From positions 62,001 to 126,000 of the forward strand of contig NZ_JSVC01000018.1 in assembly GCF_000814475.1 (NCBI RefSeq): 64,000 nucleotides of DNA. The letters are read 5' to 3'. Below, one piece after another: positions 35,137-43,182 of this stretch. How positions within the stretch are numbered: position 1 is the stretch's first letter; every line of letters begins with the position of its first letter. The notes under the pieces were generated by a model. It searched no databases, was not told where the DNA came from, and saw only the letters and a list, made by a program, of their open reading frames with translations. The translations under genes were made by a program, and so were the position numbers. The DNA is from Flavihumibacter solisilvae (lineage in GTDB: Bacteria > Bacteroidota > Bacteroidia > Chitinophagales > Chitinophagaceae).

Positions 35137-36779
35137 AACTCTGACCGTTTTACCAGTTGACTGGGTAATGAAATAAAAAAACTTGCCCCGACATCTTCCC
35201 TTGCTTCCGCCCAGATCCTGCCCTGGTGCAATTCAACAATTTTCTGGCAAATGGCAAGGCCAAGACCGGTGCCTTCATAAGCCTCCCGGTTATGCAGGCG
35301 CTGGAACAACGTAAAGACCTTGGGAAGATACTTTTCATCGAACCCGATACCATTGTCTTCAAACACAATCTCGTATTGGCCATTCCTTTCCGTGCATCGG
35401 ATATTGATTACAGGGGTGCGCGACGTGCTGGAATATTTAAGGGAGTTGCCGAGTATATTCTCAAATAGCTGGCGCATCATGCCTGCATCCCCGCCAACAG
35501 TGGGAAGCGATGAAATATTAAGCTGCGCATTTTTTTCCGTAATGGCAATTTCGAGGTCCTGCAATGCATCCTTCACAATTATGTTGAGATCGACAGGTTT
35601 AAACTCTAACGGTTTGCTGTTAAGGTGCGAGAACAGCAGCAGGTCCTGGATCAGTGCCCTCATACGCATTGAAGCGGAATGCATATTCCTGAGCAGGTCG
35701 CTTCCGCGGTTATCCAGCACCGTTTCATATTGGTTCAGCAGGTAATCGCTGTAAAACAACAGTTTCCTGATTGGCTCCTGGAGATCATGCGATGCTATAA
35801 ATGCAAACTGCTGCAGTTCTTTGTTGCTCCTGTTGAGTTCGTCAACATAAGTCTGAAGCATCTTTTGATTCAATTCGAGCTGAACCTGTGCCTGTTTTAA
35901 TTCGACATTGTCCTTCAGTGTTTCTTCGTAGACCTTTTGCGCGTGGATATCAACCATGTACCCGATCCAGTATTGCAGTTCATCTTTGTCATCCCGAAAA
36001 GGAGTAATGGACACCATGTGCCAGAAATAATCTGCATCATTACCATTGCGGAATCGTGCCTGGGTCCGAATCACTTTTGCATTCCTGGCAGAATGACTTT
36101 TCAGGATATGTGAGAATGCATCGTAGTCTTCTTCATGCACTATAGACCTCCAGCCATCGGTATTCAGGCTTTCAATGGTCTGCCCGGTAAATTTGGAAAG
36201 CCATTCATTAGCATACAGTAAATTTCCTTCCAACCCGAGGGAAAAGATGATCAGGGGCAATGAATTGGTAAGTGTCTTATATTGGCTTTCGCTTTTTTGA
36301 AGACGCTCAGACATTTCCTGCATCTGCTCGTTTTTCCGTTTGATTTCTTCATAAGGTGAAACAGGAGGTTCGTTGCGGAAAAGCGTGCGCCATTCATCGA
36401 GTTTACGGATGTCTGCTTTTAAAAAGGCAGGAACAGCATAATATAATTCAATCGAAGTGGATCCGCCGTTGTTGAGAACCTGGTATTTATTTACCAGTCG
36501 CTTCGCATATTCCAATCCCCTTTTTGCATTTTCGCCCGTTTGTTGGTTGGTAAGCGATGCCACAATAAAATCATCTTTAAGGTCCGACTTTACCCCCAGG
36601 ACCAGGTAACTTCTTTTACCTGACTCAATAGATGTGCGTGCCACTTCAGAAACAGCGGTTGCAAATGATGTCTGGGCAGACAAAGACAGTCCGGAAAGCT
36701 CGGCCAGCTTCATTGAGCGTTTGTGCGCGAGGATCAGGTCCATTTCATTGTCCAACGCAATTTTTGCTATCTCGTCCAT
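35133..36779 (-). CDS. Histidine kinase with N-terminal RsbT-like domain and PAS domain
   Basis: A 548-residue soluble kinase without membrane segments. Residues ~1-120 resemble a degenerate RsbT/RsbW-type ATPase fold (SFATAVSEVARTSIESG in the N-box position). A PAS domain spans about 165-285, a coiled coil 285-320, then HisKA with H331 in FIASHDLQEPIRKLLF, and HATPase_c 395-545 with the N box GNSLKY, the G1 box FEDNGIGFDE and GTGLGLAICQKIV. The N-terminal domain suggests that it reads the same RsbR-RsbS platform as RsbT, which is inference. Separated by one base from the SpoIIE-type gene and overlapping the receiver gene by 4 bp. Confidence 0.88.
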   Translation of the reverse strand: MDEIAKIALDNEMDLILAHKRSMKLAELSGLSLSAQTSFATAVSEVARTSIESGKRSYLVLGVKSDLKDDFIVASLTNQQTGENAKRGLEYAKRLVNKYQVLNNGGSTSIELYYAVPAFLKADIRKLDEWRTLFRNEPPVSPYEEIKRKNEQMQEMSERLQKSESQYKTLTNSLPLIIFSLGLEGNLLYANEWLSKFTGQTIESLNTDGWRSIVHEEDYDAFSHILKSHSARNAKVIRTQARFRNGNDADYFWHMVSITPFRDDKDELQYWIGYMVDIHAQKVYEETLKDNVELKQAQVQLELNQKMLQTYVDELNRSNKELQQFAFIASHDLQEPIRKLLFYSDYLLNQYETVLDNRGSDLLRNMHSASMRMRALIQDLLLFSHLNSKPLEFKPVDLNIIVKDALQDLEIAITEKNAQLNISSLPTVGGDAGMMRQLFENILGNSLKYSSTSRTPVINIRCTERNGQYEIVFEDNGIGFDEKYLPKVFTLFQRLHNREAYEGTGLGLAICQKIVELHQGRIWAEAREDVGASFFISLPSQLVKRSEL

Positions 36780-36780
36780 G

Positions 36781-37797
36781 TCACAGAGTTATTTTACAGC
36801 CAGCCACAGATGTATCATCGGTATGCCGGGCGAAGTCCTTCACAAGGCAGGCACATATGACTGACAAGTCATAGCGCAAAATGCCGTTATGCCTTAACAG
36901 GTCCCATCTTGATTTCAGTCCGTCACTGCAGCACAGTAACAATTGTCCTTTTTCATACTCGATTTCCTGTACGTTAAGTGTTCGCGGCAAATTCATCCCG
37001 ATGATACCGTTGTAGGCGATATAATTTTTTGAAATCGTAGGCCCGGTTATCCTTGTGCTGATGTTTCCGACGCCGCACAATTTCCAGGATTTGGATTTCA
37101 TGTCAAATATGACGACTGTTCCGACCAGTCCCCTGGTCTTTTTGACTGCGGTATTCATGGAACGAATGATCTCGACAGGATCGCAGGAATTGCAGTCCAG
37201 GAAAGAATTCCCCGCCTGCCTGACAGCTTCTGCCGCTTCGGGCCCGTGACCAAGTCCGTCGCCGAGAAACATCTTTACCTTATCTTTTTCGACTTTGTAT
37301 ACAAAGCCGTCACCACTTAGCTCTTCACCGGTTTTCGGAAAAACAAGGGACCTGATCTCAGTAACTGTTTTCTTAAGTGACATCGGCCGTTCTTTTTCAA
37401 AGATCCTGGCGAGTACAATGGTTCCCCAGCCTTTTTGGGAATACAACTGGAATACATCAGACAACCTTTTGATGGACCCCAGCCCGATTCCCAGGGTTTG
37501 CCTGGAAGAGACGCCATCCAGCATAACCCGGTTAATATCGGCAATACCCGGACCACTGTCGATACTGATGATCTCAATCCCGGCAATATTATTTTCTTCC
37601 ACCAGCTTAACCAGCAGTTCCCCACCTCCCGCATGTTTAACCAGGTTGCTTGCGAGTTCCGCGACTATGATATCGATTTCGCTAATCTTTTTTGCAGAAA
37701 ACCCTGCCGATACACAAACATTATGTATTTCCTTTTTTAAAATGGCCAGGTAACTCCTGTCAGGAGCTTTTAAAACAATATGGGTATCATTACCCAT
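36781..37797 (-). CDS. RsbT-like ATPase fused to SpoIIE/RsbX-type phosphatase
   Basis: A 338-residue two-domain protein. Residues 1-135 are a GHKL ATPase of the RsbT/RsbW kind (AELASNLVKHAGGGELLV at the N box, DSGPGIAD at G1, GIGLGSIKRLSD at G2). Residues ~145-335 are a PP2C-type phosphatase of the SpoIIE/RsbX family with metal-binding Asp residues in SGDGF (D163), LGDGLGHG (D180), CSDG and DDTSVAG. In the Bacillus system RsbX resets the stressosome by dephosphorylating RsbR and RsbS. The start at 37797 (MGNDTHIVLKAPDR) overlaps rsbT by 8 bp; an ATG at 37854 would add 19 residues. Confidence 0.88.
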   Translation of the reverse strand: MGNDTHIVLKAPDRSYLAILKKEIHNVCVSAGFSAKKISEIDIIVAELASNLVKHAGGGELLVKLVEENNIAGIEIISIDSGPGIADINRVMLDGVSSRQTLGIGLGSIKRLSDVFQLYSQKGWGTIVLARIFEKERPMSLKKTVTEIRSLVFPKTGEELSGDGFVYKVEKDKVKMFLGDGLGHGPEAAEAVRQAGNSFLDCNSCDPVEIIRSMNTAVKKTRGLVGTVVIFDMKSKSWKLCGVGNISTRITGPTISKNYIAYNGIIGMNLPRTLNVQEIEYEKGQLLLCCSDGLKSRWDLLRHNGILRYDLSVICACLVKDFARHTDDTSVAGCKITL

Positions 37798-38203
37798 TTT
37801 TCCATTTAAGTATGGAGACGATTGTTCCTTCACCCGGTTTACTTTTAATGTCAAATTCGTTCACAAGTCTTCTCGCACCGGGCAAGCCAAGTCCCAGGCT
37901 CTTTCCTGTTGAATAGCCATCTTTCATGGCCAGGTCAACGTCCTTAATACCCGGTCCCCTGTCTTCGAAAAGCAAACGGATCCCGCTGTTCCTGTTATCG
38001 CTGACAACTTCTATTAAAGCGGTACCGCCACCGGCATATTTCAGCATGTTCCGCACCAGCTCGCTGGCGGCAGTTATGAGTTTAGTCTGATTGACAAGGC
38101 TCATACCAATTTTCACCGCATATTCCTTTACACGGTTCCGAAAAGGGATCACATCCTGTTCCTTCTCGATTTTCATGGTATCCTTATTCAGTACTATTCT
38201 CAT
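37790..38203 (-). CDS. rsbT: RsbT-like switch kinase of the stressosome
   Basis: A 137-residue serine/threonine kinase of the GHKL fold. N box SELVRNMLKYAGGGT (residues 48-61), G1 box EDRGPGIKD (80-88), G2 GLGLPGARRL (104-113). In B. subtilis RsbT is held by the RsbR-RsbS complex, phosphorylates both, and is released to activate RsbU. Here no RsbU-like protein with an RsbT-binding helical domain is present, so the released kinase must have another partner. It overlaps rsbS by 20 bp. Translation may start at M1 or M10. Confidence 0.9.
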   Translation of the reverse strand: MRIVLNKDTMKIEKEQDVIPFRNRVKEYAVKIGMSLVNQTKLITAASELVRNMLKYAGGGTALIEVVSDNRNSGIRLLFEDRGPGIKDVDLAMKDGYSTGKSLGLGLPGARRLVNEFDIKSKPGEGTIVSILKWKNG

Positions 38204-38582
38204 CGTCTTCTGTTTCTTCCGGTTCTTCCCCGATCCTGTCTTTTAATAAATCCATGCCTTTTTCAACATTGAGCGCGGTATGCACTCCTTTCAATTCAAG
38301 TCCAAGCTCAATAAGGGTAATGGCTACAGCAGGTTGCATACCTACAACCACAGTTTCTGCGTCCATAATTTTGGCCATGCTGCCAATATTTCCAAGGATC
38401 CTGCCCATGAAAGAATCGACGATGGACAGTGCCGAAATATCGATCAGCACTCCCCTTGCTTCAGTCTTGTTTACAGCCTGGATCAAATCCGATTCCAGGT
38501 TAGTAGCCAGCCGGTCGTATAGGTCAATCTGGATGGTGACCAGCAAAAATTTCCCCATCCGGAGTATTGGAATACGATCCAT
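38184..38582 (-). CDS. rsbS: RsbS-like STAS core protein of the stressosome
   Basis: A 132-residue single STAS domain. The phospho-acceptor position is S57 in ALSIVDSFMGRIL, matching the Ser that RsbT phosphorylates in RsbS. The C-terminal ~15 residues are almost all acidic (EEPEETEDDENSTE), an added tail not typical of B. subtilis RsbS. With RsbR it should form the pseudo-icosahedral shell. Six bases after rsbR, 20-bp overlap with rsbT. Confidence 0.88.
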   Translation of the reverse strand: MDRIPILRMGKFLLVTIQIDLYDRLATNLESDLIQAVNKTEARGVLIDISALSIVDSFMGRILGNIGSMAKIMDAETVVVGMQPAVAITLIELGLELKGVHTALNVEKGMDLLKDRIGEEPEETEDDENSTE

Positions 38583-38588
38583 ATGTAA

Positions 38589-39452
38589 TTAGATAGCTTT
38601 TTCCCTTTGAGATTTTTTTACTTCCAGTTTGAGCATGGTAAACGCATATTTGAGTGCGCTTGCGAGAGATGCTTTTGTAACGATGTTGGAGAGATCGATA
38701 CCGAGGTGCACGACAGTTTGTGCAATTTCGGGGCGGATGCCGCTTATGATGCATTCGGCTCCCATAAGCCGGGTAGCCGCTACTGTCTTAATGATATGCT
38801 GTGCAACCAGTGAGTCAACCGCAGGTACACCGCTGATGTCGAGGATAGCGATTGTGCTGCCACTTTCCACGATCTCTTCAAGCAGGCTTTCCATCACTAT
38901 CTGGGTGCGGGCGCTGTCGAGGGTTCCGATAATAGGCAATGCCAGGATACCATCCCAGACGCGGATCACCGGGGTTGAAATTTCCGCGATCTCGTCTGTC
39001 TGGCGCAGGATCACTTCCTCCCTGCCTTTTATAAAGGTTTCAAAAGTTGTTATGCCAAAGCTGTCCATCAGTTTATTCATGTTCAGCGTTGCGTCAACCA
39101 ATGCTAAGGGGTCGTCTTTCAGCTCAGCCTGCAATGTTTTCAAAACCGCATCCTTCAGGCTGAAAATAAAGGTTCCCGTTTCCCTGGGCGAATAACCCTG
39201 CCTTGCCCTGGATATCGAAATTCCTGCGAGGATCTCATTCACCCCTTCAAAATCGGCGGATTGCGGGTCGGTTATATTAGTTGAAGTCAATGATTTCAGC
39301 AAACTGTCGAGAAGTTCGTCAGATTGTGTTCTTAACTCTTCATTCGACATGAGGTCTTCTCTGAGACCTGCATCTTTCAGCTGGAAATTCATCCAGTCTT
39401 CCAATAGTTGTTTCTTCTTCTTTTGCAGAAGCCTGGAAATGTCTTGTTTCAT
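38589..39452 (-). CDS. RsbR-like stressosome sensor (RsbRD_N plus STAS)
   Basis: A 287-residue protein, first gene of the operon. Residues 1-155 are an all-helical N-terminal domain of the RsbRD_N kind (starts QDISRLLQKKKKQLLEDWM), the variable sensory turret, distinct from the globin-like domain of B. subtilis RsbRA. Residues 165-280 are STAS, with S214 (AVDSLVAQHI) and T246 (PEIAQTVVHLGI) at the two phosphorylation positions known from RsbR. There is only one RsbR paralogue here, so the shell would be simpler than in Bacillus. The signal sensed is unknown. Confidence 0.88.
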   Translation of the reverse strand: MKQDISRLLQKKKKQLLEDWMNFQLKDAGLREDLMSNEELRTQSDELLDSLLKSLTSTNITDPQSADFEGVNEILAGISISRARQGYSPRETGTFIFSLKDAVLKTLQAELKDDPLALVDATLNMNKLMDSFGITTFETFIKGREEVILRQTDEIAEISTPVIRVWDGILALPIIGTLDSARTQIVMESLLEEIVESGSTIAILDISGVPAVDSLVAQHIIKTVAATRLMGAECIISGIRPEIAQTVVHLGIDLSNIVTKASLASALKYAFTMLKLEVKKSQREKAI

Positions 39453-39884
39453 TGGTTTTGCTGTTTTGGGTTTAACTTATGGGTTGGTGAAAACCGTTGT
39501 GAAAGCCATAAGTTTGAAAGAAAAACAATAAATGAGCCATTAGCAAGCGATTTACTGTTTGTCCTGGTTTTCGCGTAGCCGAAACGGTTATCCTATGGCC
39601 ATTCTCATTGGAAATGCAGGCTGGTACTGCGATGCAGGATTTTCTCCACGCGCCTCTAAGTGTTGGGCGCTCCGCCAATTGATGGGGAAATATCGAGTAT
39701 TTATTTACTCATGATGAGGTGGTTTGTCACCAATTTACCAGGGGCAGGAAGTATGGGATATTTGAAATTTACCCTATCCTATACCCTGGTATGTCCAACT
39801 AATCTGACGGGTGAATAGTAAAAACAGAAGGGGAAGTTCTTTATGAAGGCGGTGCATAGTGATAAGTTTAATTGTCTGGGTCTA
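39453..39884. other. 432-bp spacer between rsbR and copB, no gene supported
   Basis: The stretch lies upstream of rsbR and downstream of the copper ATPase. A 68-codon minus-strand frame (39472-39678) exists but has no recognisable family and no start signal, and is not called. There is no tRNA and no intrinsic terminator. A lone degenerate copy of the 14-bp repeat core (ATCTGACGGGT) occurs at 39802-39812. The rsbR promoter must lie here, but no TAnnTTTG box was convincing. Confidence 0.6.
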
Positions 39885-41912
39885 CTATTGCTTTACCTTA
39901 AGCAAACTTGCATTGATAGCCACCACAACGGTACTGACACTCATCAGCACAGCTCCGGTGGCAGGGCTCAACAAAATCCCGGAGCCATACAGAACCCCGG
40001 CAGCCAACGGAAGCGCAATCACGTTATAACCCGTCGCCCAGGCCAGGTTCTGCACCATTTTTTTGTAGGTTGACTTTCCAAACATGACAAGGTTGGCTAT
40101 GTCGCGCGGGTTACTGTTTACCAGTACAATTGCTGCAGTTTCCGCTGCGATATCTGACCCTGAGCCTACTGCTATGCCGATATCTGCCTGCGCAAGTGCA
40201 GGTGCGTCATTTACACCATCGCCGGTCATTGCTACAAACTCTCCCTTGCCCTGGATCTCTTTGATCTTTTCCAGTTTCTGGTGTGGGAGTACCTCCGCAT
40301 AGTATTTGTCAATCCCAAGTTGCTTACTCACGCTTTCGGCCACCTGCTTATTGTCTCCGGTTAGCAGGATGGATTTTATCCCGATGGTGTGCAGGGTGCG
40401 TATCGCATCAGCAGATTCAGGACGGATTTTGTCAGCCAGTGAAATATAACCGGCAGGAGTGGAGTCGACAATTACGAAGACAGTTGTTTCAGCGGCATCA
40501 GGACGGAAGTTACCGGGCAGGGAAATATTGTTTTCTTTCAGGAAACCCGGACTGACAACTTTAACCTGTTTGCCTTCAACAGTAGCTTCAACACCCTTGC
40601 CGGTAATCGCGTTAAAGTTTTGTGCAGCCGGAACCTGGAGGGAAAGGTCCTTCACTTTTTGGATGATGCCTGTAGCTATCGGGTGTTCGGAGTTTTGTTC
40701 CAGCGCCGCAGCCAGACGCAGCAATTCATTTTCACTTACGCCTTCCTGTAAGGCAACTATTTTAGTCACTTCAAATTTACCGTAGGTCAACGTTCCTGTT
40801 TTATCGAAGACGAGCGTAGTGATCTTCCTCGAGTTTTCAAAGGCTGTCCGGTTCTTGATCAGCAGCCCGTTTTTGGCTGACAACGCAGTTGACTTTGCTA
40901 CTACCAATGGTACTGCAAGGCCTAATGCGTGCGGACAACAGATCACAATCACAGTCACCATTCTCTCAATAGCAAAGGCAAGGTCCTTTCCTGAAAGATA
41001 CCATGCGAGAAATGTGGCAATGCCGGCAGCGATGGCGATCAGGGTCAGCCAGCGTGCTGCTGTATCGGCCAGCAATTGAGTCCTGGACCTGGATTGCTGC
41101 GCATCCTGCACCAGTTTGATCACCTGCGACAGGTAGGAATCTTTCGCGCCATGCAGAACAGAAATCTTTATAGCGCCATTTCCATTGATGGAGCCAGCAA
41201 TGACTTTGTCGCCTTTGCTCTTCTCTACCGGTTTCGATTCACCGGTAAGCAGGCTTTCATTCAGGTAACTCTGTCCATCGACGATAACGCCGTCGGCGGC
41301 GATCTTTTCCCCGGGTTTCACCAGGATAACATCGTTTTCCTTCAACGTTTCTGTTTTGACATCCATTACATGATGGCCATGTACGAGGTGGGCGTCATCC
41401 GGCATTAACCGGACCAATAGCTCCAGTTCCTTTGAAGCCCCGGCAATCGACTTCATTTCAATCCAATGTCCCAGTAACATAATGAGGATCAGCGTAGCCA
41501 GTTCCCAGAAAAAATCCATTCCATTCAAACCAAACACTGTGACAACGCTATACACGTATGCTACCGTTATCGCAAAACCGACCAGTGTCATCATACCGGG
41601 GTTCCGGGCTTTCATTTCGTTCCCCCATCCTTTAAGGAATGGCCAGCCTCCGTAAAAGAATACAATTGAAGAGAGAGAGAACAGCACATAATCAGAACCC
41701 GGAAAACTGATATGGATGTTCAGCCAGTGCTGGATCATTTCAGAAAGCAACATGACCGGGATAGTCAGGATGAGCACTACGAAAAATCTTTTCCTGAAAT
41801 CATCAATCATCATAGCATGATGGTCATGACCTGCATGTCCCATTGGTGGGTTGGTGTGATCGTGCACCTGCTGTTGTTGTGTCTGTGGCTGTGGGTGATG
41901 ATGATGTTCCAT
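39885..41912 (-). CDS. copB: Copper-translocating P1B-type ATPase, CPH (CopB-like) class
   Basis: A 675-residue heavy-metal P-type ATPase. The N-terminus is His/Gln rich (MEHHHHPQPQTQ, then HDHT and HAGHDHHAMM up to residue 34) with no CxxC metal domain. The membrane metal site is CPH (C326-P327-H328), the hallmark of the P1B-3/CopB class, which in known members exports Cu(II) or Ag(I). Phosphorylated D370 in DKTGTLTYG; HP motif in NSEHPIATG; hinge GDGVNDAP. The start MEHHHH at 41912 is chosen over 41960. Divergent from the metal-efflux operon across 129 bp. Confidence 0.92.
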   Translation of the reverse strand: MEHHHHPQPQTQQQQVHDHTNPPMGHAGHDHHAMMIDDFRKRFFVVLILTIPVMLLSEMIQHWLNIHISFPGSDYVLFSLSSIVFFYGGWPFLKGWGNEMKARNPGMMTLVGFAITVAYVYSVVTVFGLNGMDFFWELATLILIMLLGHWIEMKSIAGASKELELLVRLMPDDAHLVHGHHVMDVKTETLKENDVILVKPGEKIAADGVIVDGQSYLNESLLTGESKPVEKSKGDKVIAGSINGNGAIKISVLHGAKDSYLSQVIKLVQDAQQSRSRTQLLADTAARWLTLIAIAAGIATFLAWYLSGKDLAFAIERMVTVIVICCPHALGLAVPLVVAKSTALSAKNGLLIKNRTAFENSRKITTLVFDKTGTLTYGKFEVTKIVALQEGVSENELLRLAAALEQNSEHPIATGIIQKVKDLSLQVPAAQNFNAITGKGVEATVEGKQVKVVSPGFLKENNISLPGNFRPDAAETTVFVIVDSTPAGYISLADKIRPESADAIRTLHTIGIKSILLTGDNKQVAESVSKQLGIDKYYAEVLPHQKLEKIKEIQGKGEFVAMTGDGVNDAPALAQADIGIAVGSGSDIAAETAAIVLVNSNPRDIANLVMFGKSTYKKMVQNLAWATGYNVIALPLAAGVLYGSGILLSPATGAVLMSVSTVVVAINASLLKVKQ

Positions 41913-42000
41913 GGCTGCTGTCTTTATAAGGATAAAAGTAGAAGTATTCAATAGTTCCACTAGTACACTTTTGTAGGAAATAGTTATACTTTATTGGTAG

Positions 42001-42035
42001 TTGTTGGTAATGAATAAAAATTCCCTATACCTTTG
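42001..42035 (+). promoter_or_regulatory. Promoter of the heavy-metal efflux operon
   Basis: TTGTTG (42001-42006) and TACCTTTG (42028-42035) match the -33/-7 elements with 21 bp between. The -7 box ends only 6 bases before the ATG at 42042, implying a very short or absent 5' leader. Confidence 0.6.
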
Positions 42036-42041
42036 CAGAGC

Positions 42042-42440
42042 ATGAAGAAATTCATTGTCGCCATACTCGCCATTCTTTACCTGGGCTCCATTACCGGTGC
42101 CCCGGTGCACCTGCATTACTGCATGGGTAAGATTGCCGACTGGAGTCTCGGACATGCAGAAAAGTCCGGCGAATGTAGCAACTGCGGCATGGAGAAATCC
42201 ACTTCATCAGATAATGGCTGCTGCAAGGATGAACATAAATTCATCAAAGGCAGTATCGATCAGAAGCTGGTGGAAAGTGTCCAGCTCATGCTGGTGACTG
42301 CAGTACCTGTTAATCCTATCTATGTTGTTTTGCAGGCACCGGCTACCAGTAATGAGGTTGAAATCCTACCACACAGCAATGCTCCGCCCCGAAGCAGCAA
42401 GGTTGACATTTACATACTGGACAATACATTCCTGATTTGA
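42042..42440 (+). CDS. Small Cys/His-rich exported protein at the head of the metal operon
   Basis: A 132-residue protein with a signal-like hydrophobic N-terminus (MKKFIVAILAILYLGSITG). Likely metal ligands cluster after it: H23, H25 and C27 (HLHYCMGK), C45/C48 (CSNCG), C60/C61 and H65 (CCKDEH). The HYCMG string followed by CxxCG and CCxxE recurs in small Bacteroidota proteins near copper genes. Probably a periplasmic or membrane-tethered metal-binding protein; the function is not established. The promoter is so close that the start is almost leaderless. Confidence 0.7.
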   Translation: MKKFIVAILAILYLGSITGAPVHLHYCMGKIADWSLGHAEKSGECSNCGMEKSTSSDNGCCKDEHKFIKGSIDQKLVESVQLMLVTAVPVNPIYVVLQAPATSNEVEILPHSNAPPRSSKVDIYILDNTFLI

Positions 42441-42525
42441 TTTAGTCTTTTTCAATTGTGCCGGGTAATTCAGTTTGCCGGGCTAATCGTCATTCCCATC
42501 ATTCCCCATCTCTCATCTCATTAAA

Positions 42526-43158
42526 ATGAAAAAGACATTCATTATTATCTCAGCATTCACCACGTTGGCATTTGCCGCCTGTTCTGATTCACCAACAAAA
42601 TCCGGCCACGAAAATCACGATACCATAACCGCGCAACCGACAGAACCTGCAGCCACACAGGAAACAAAAGAAACTGATGTAAAGACTATCCCGGTAGTGT
42701 TCACATCAGTGGATCCAAACGCTGCCGCCTCTTTAAAGGCCGTGGTTGATCATTACCTGCATGTAAAAAATGCTCTCGTGAACGATAACGCTGCGGAAGC
42801 GGCAAATGGCGCAAAGGCCATGCAGAAAGCGGTGTCCGGCATCGATAAATCCTACCTGAGCGCGGACCAGAAAAGTGCTTACGATAAACTGGAGCAATCG
42901 CTGAAAGAACATACCGCGGTCATCGCCAAAAGCGGGACTAAAATCGCCGATCAGCGCACCCACTTTGCATCCCTCAGCGAAACTGTATATGAACTGGTAA
43001 AGAACTTCGGTGCAGGCCGAACCATGTACCACGATCATTGCCCCATGGCCCGCAACAACCAGGGCGCCATGTGGATGAGCGAAAACAAGGAAGTCACGAA
43101 TCCCTATTTCGGCGCTGAAATGCTCAACTGTGGAACAGTAGAGGAAGAAGTGAAATAA
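42526..43158 (+). CDS. DUF3347 lipoprotein
   Basis: A 210-residue lipoprotein: signal peptide with lipobox FAAC at C19, then a Thr/Glu-rich linker (residues 20-60) and a DUF3347 domain (about 65-205). The domain's HCPMARNNQGAMWMSE stretch, with its Cys/Met/His mix, resembles the copper-site region of DUF3347 domains fused to CusB-like adaptors. Here the domain is a separate protein. Likely a periplasmic metal carrier for the pump; inferred from context. 24 bp before cusA. Confidence 0.82.
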   Translation: MKKTFIIISAFTTLAFAACSDSPTKSGHENHDTITAQPTEPAATQETKETDVKTIPVVFTSVDPNAAASLKAVVDHYLHVKNALVNDNAAEAANGAKAMQKAVSGIDKSYLSADQKSAYDKLEQSLKEHTAVIAKSGTKIADQRTHFASLSETVYELVKNFGAGRTMYHDHCPMARNNQGAMWMSENKEVTNPYFGAEMLNCGTVEEEVK

Positions 43159-43182
43159 CGCCTCACCCTTTAACCAGTTAAT

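Noticed and set aside
39472-39678. 68-codon minus-strand frame in the rsbR upstream spacer
   Set aside because: No recognisable domain, no promoter, and no second line of support.
39802-39812. Single ATCTGACGGGT resembling the 14-bp element core
   Set aside because: Only 9 of 11 positions match, there is no second unit, and it lacks the inverted outer ends; chance is plausible.
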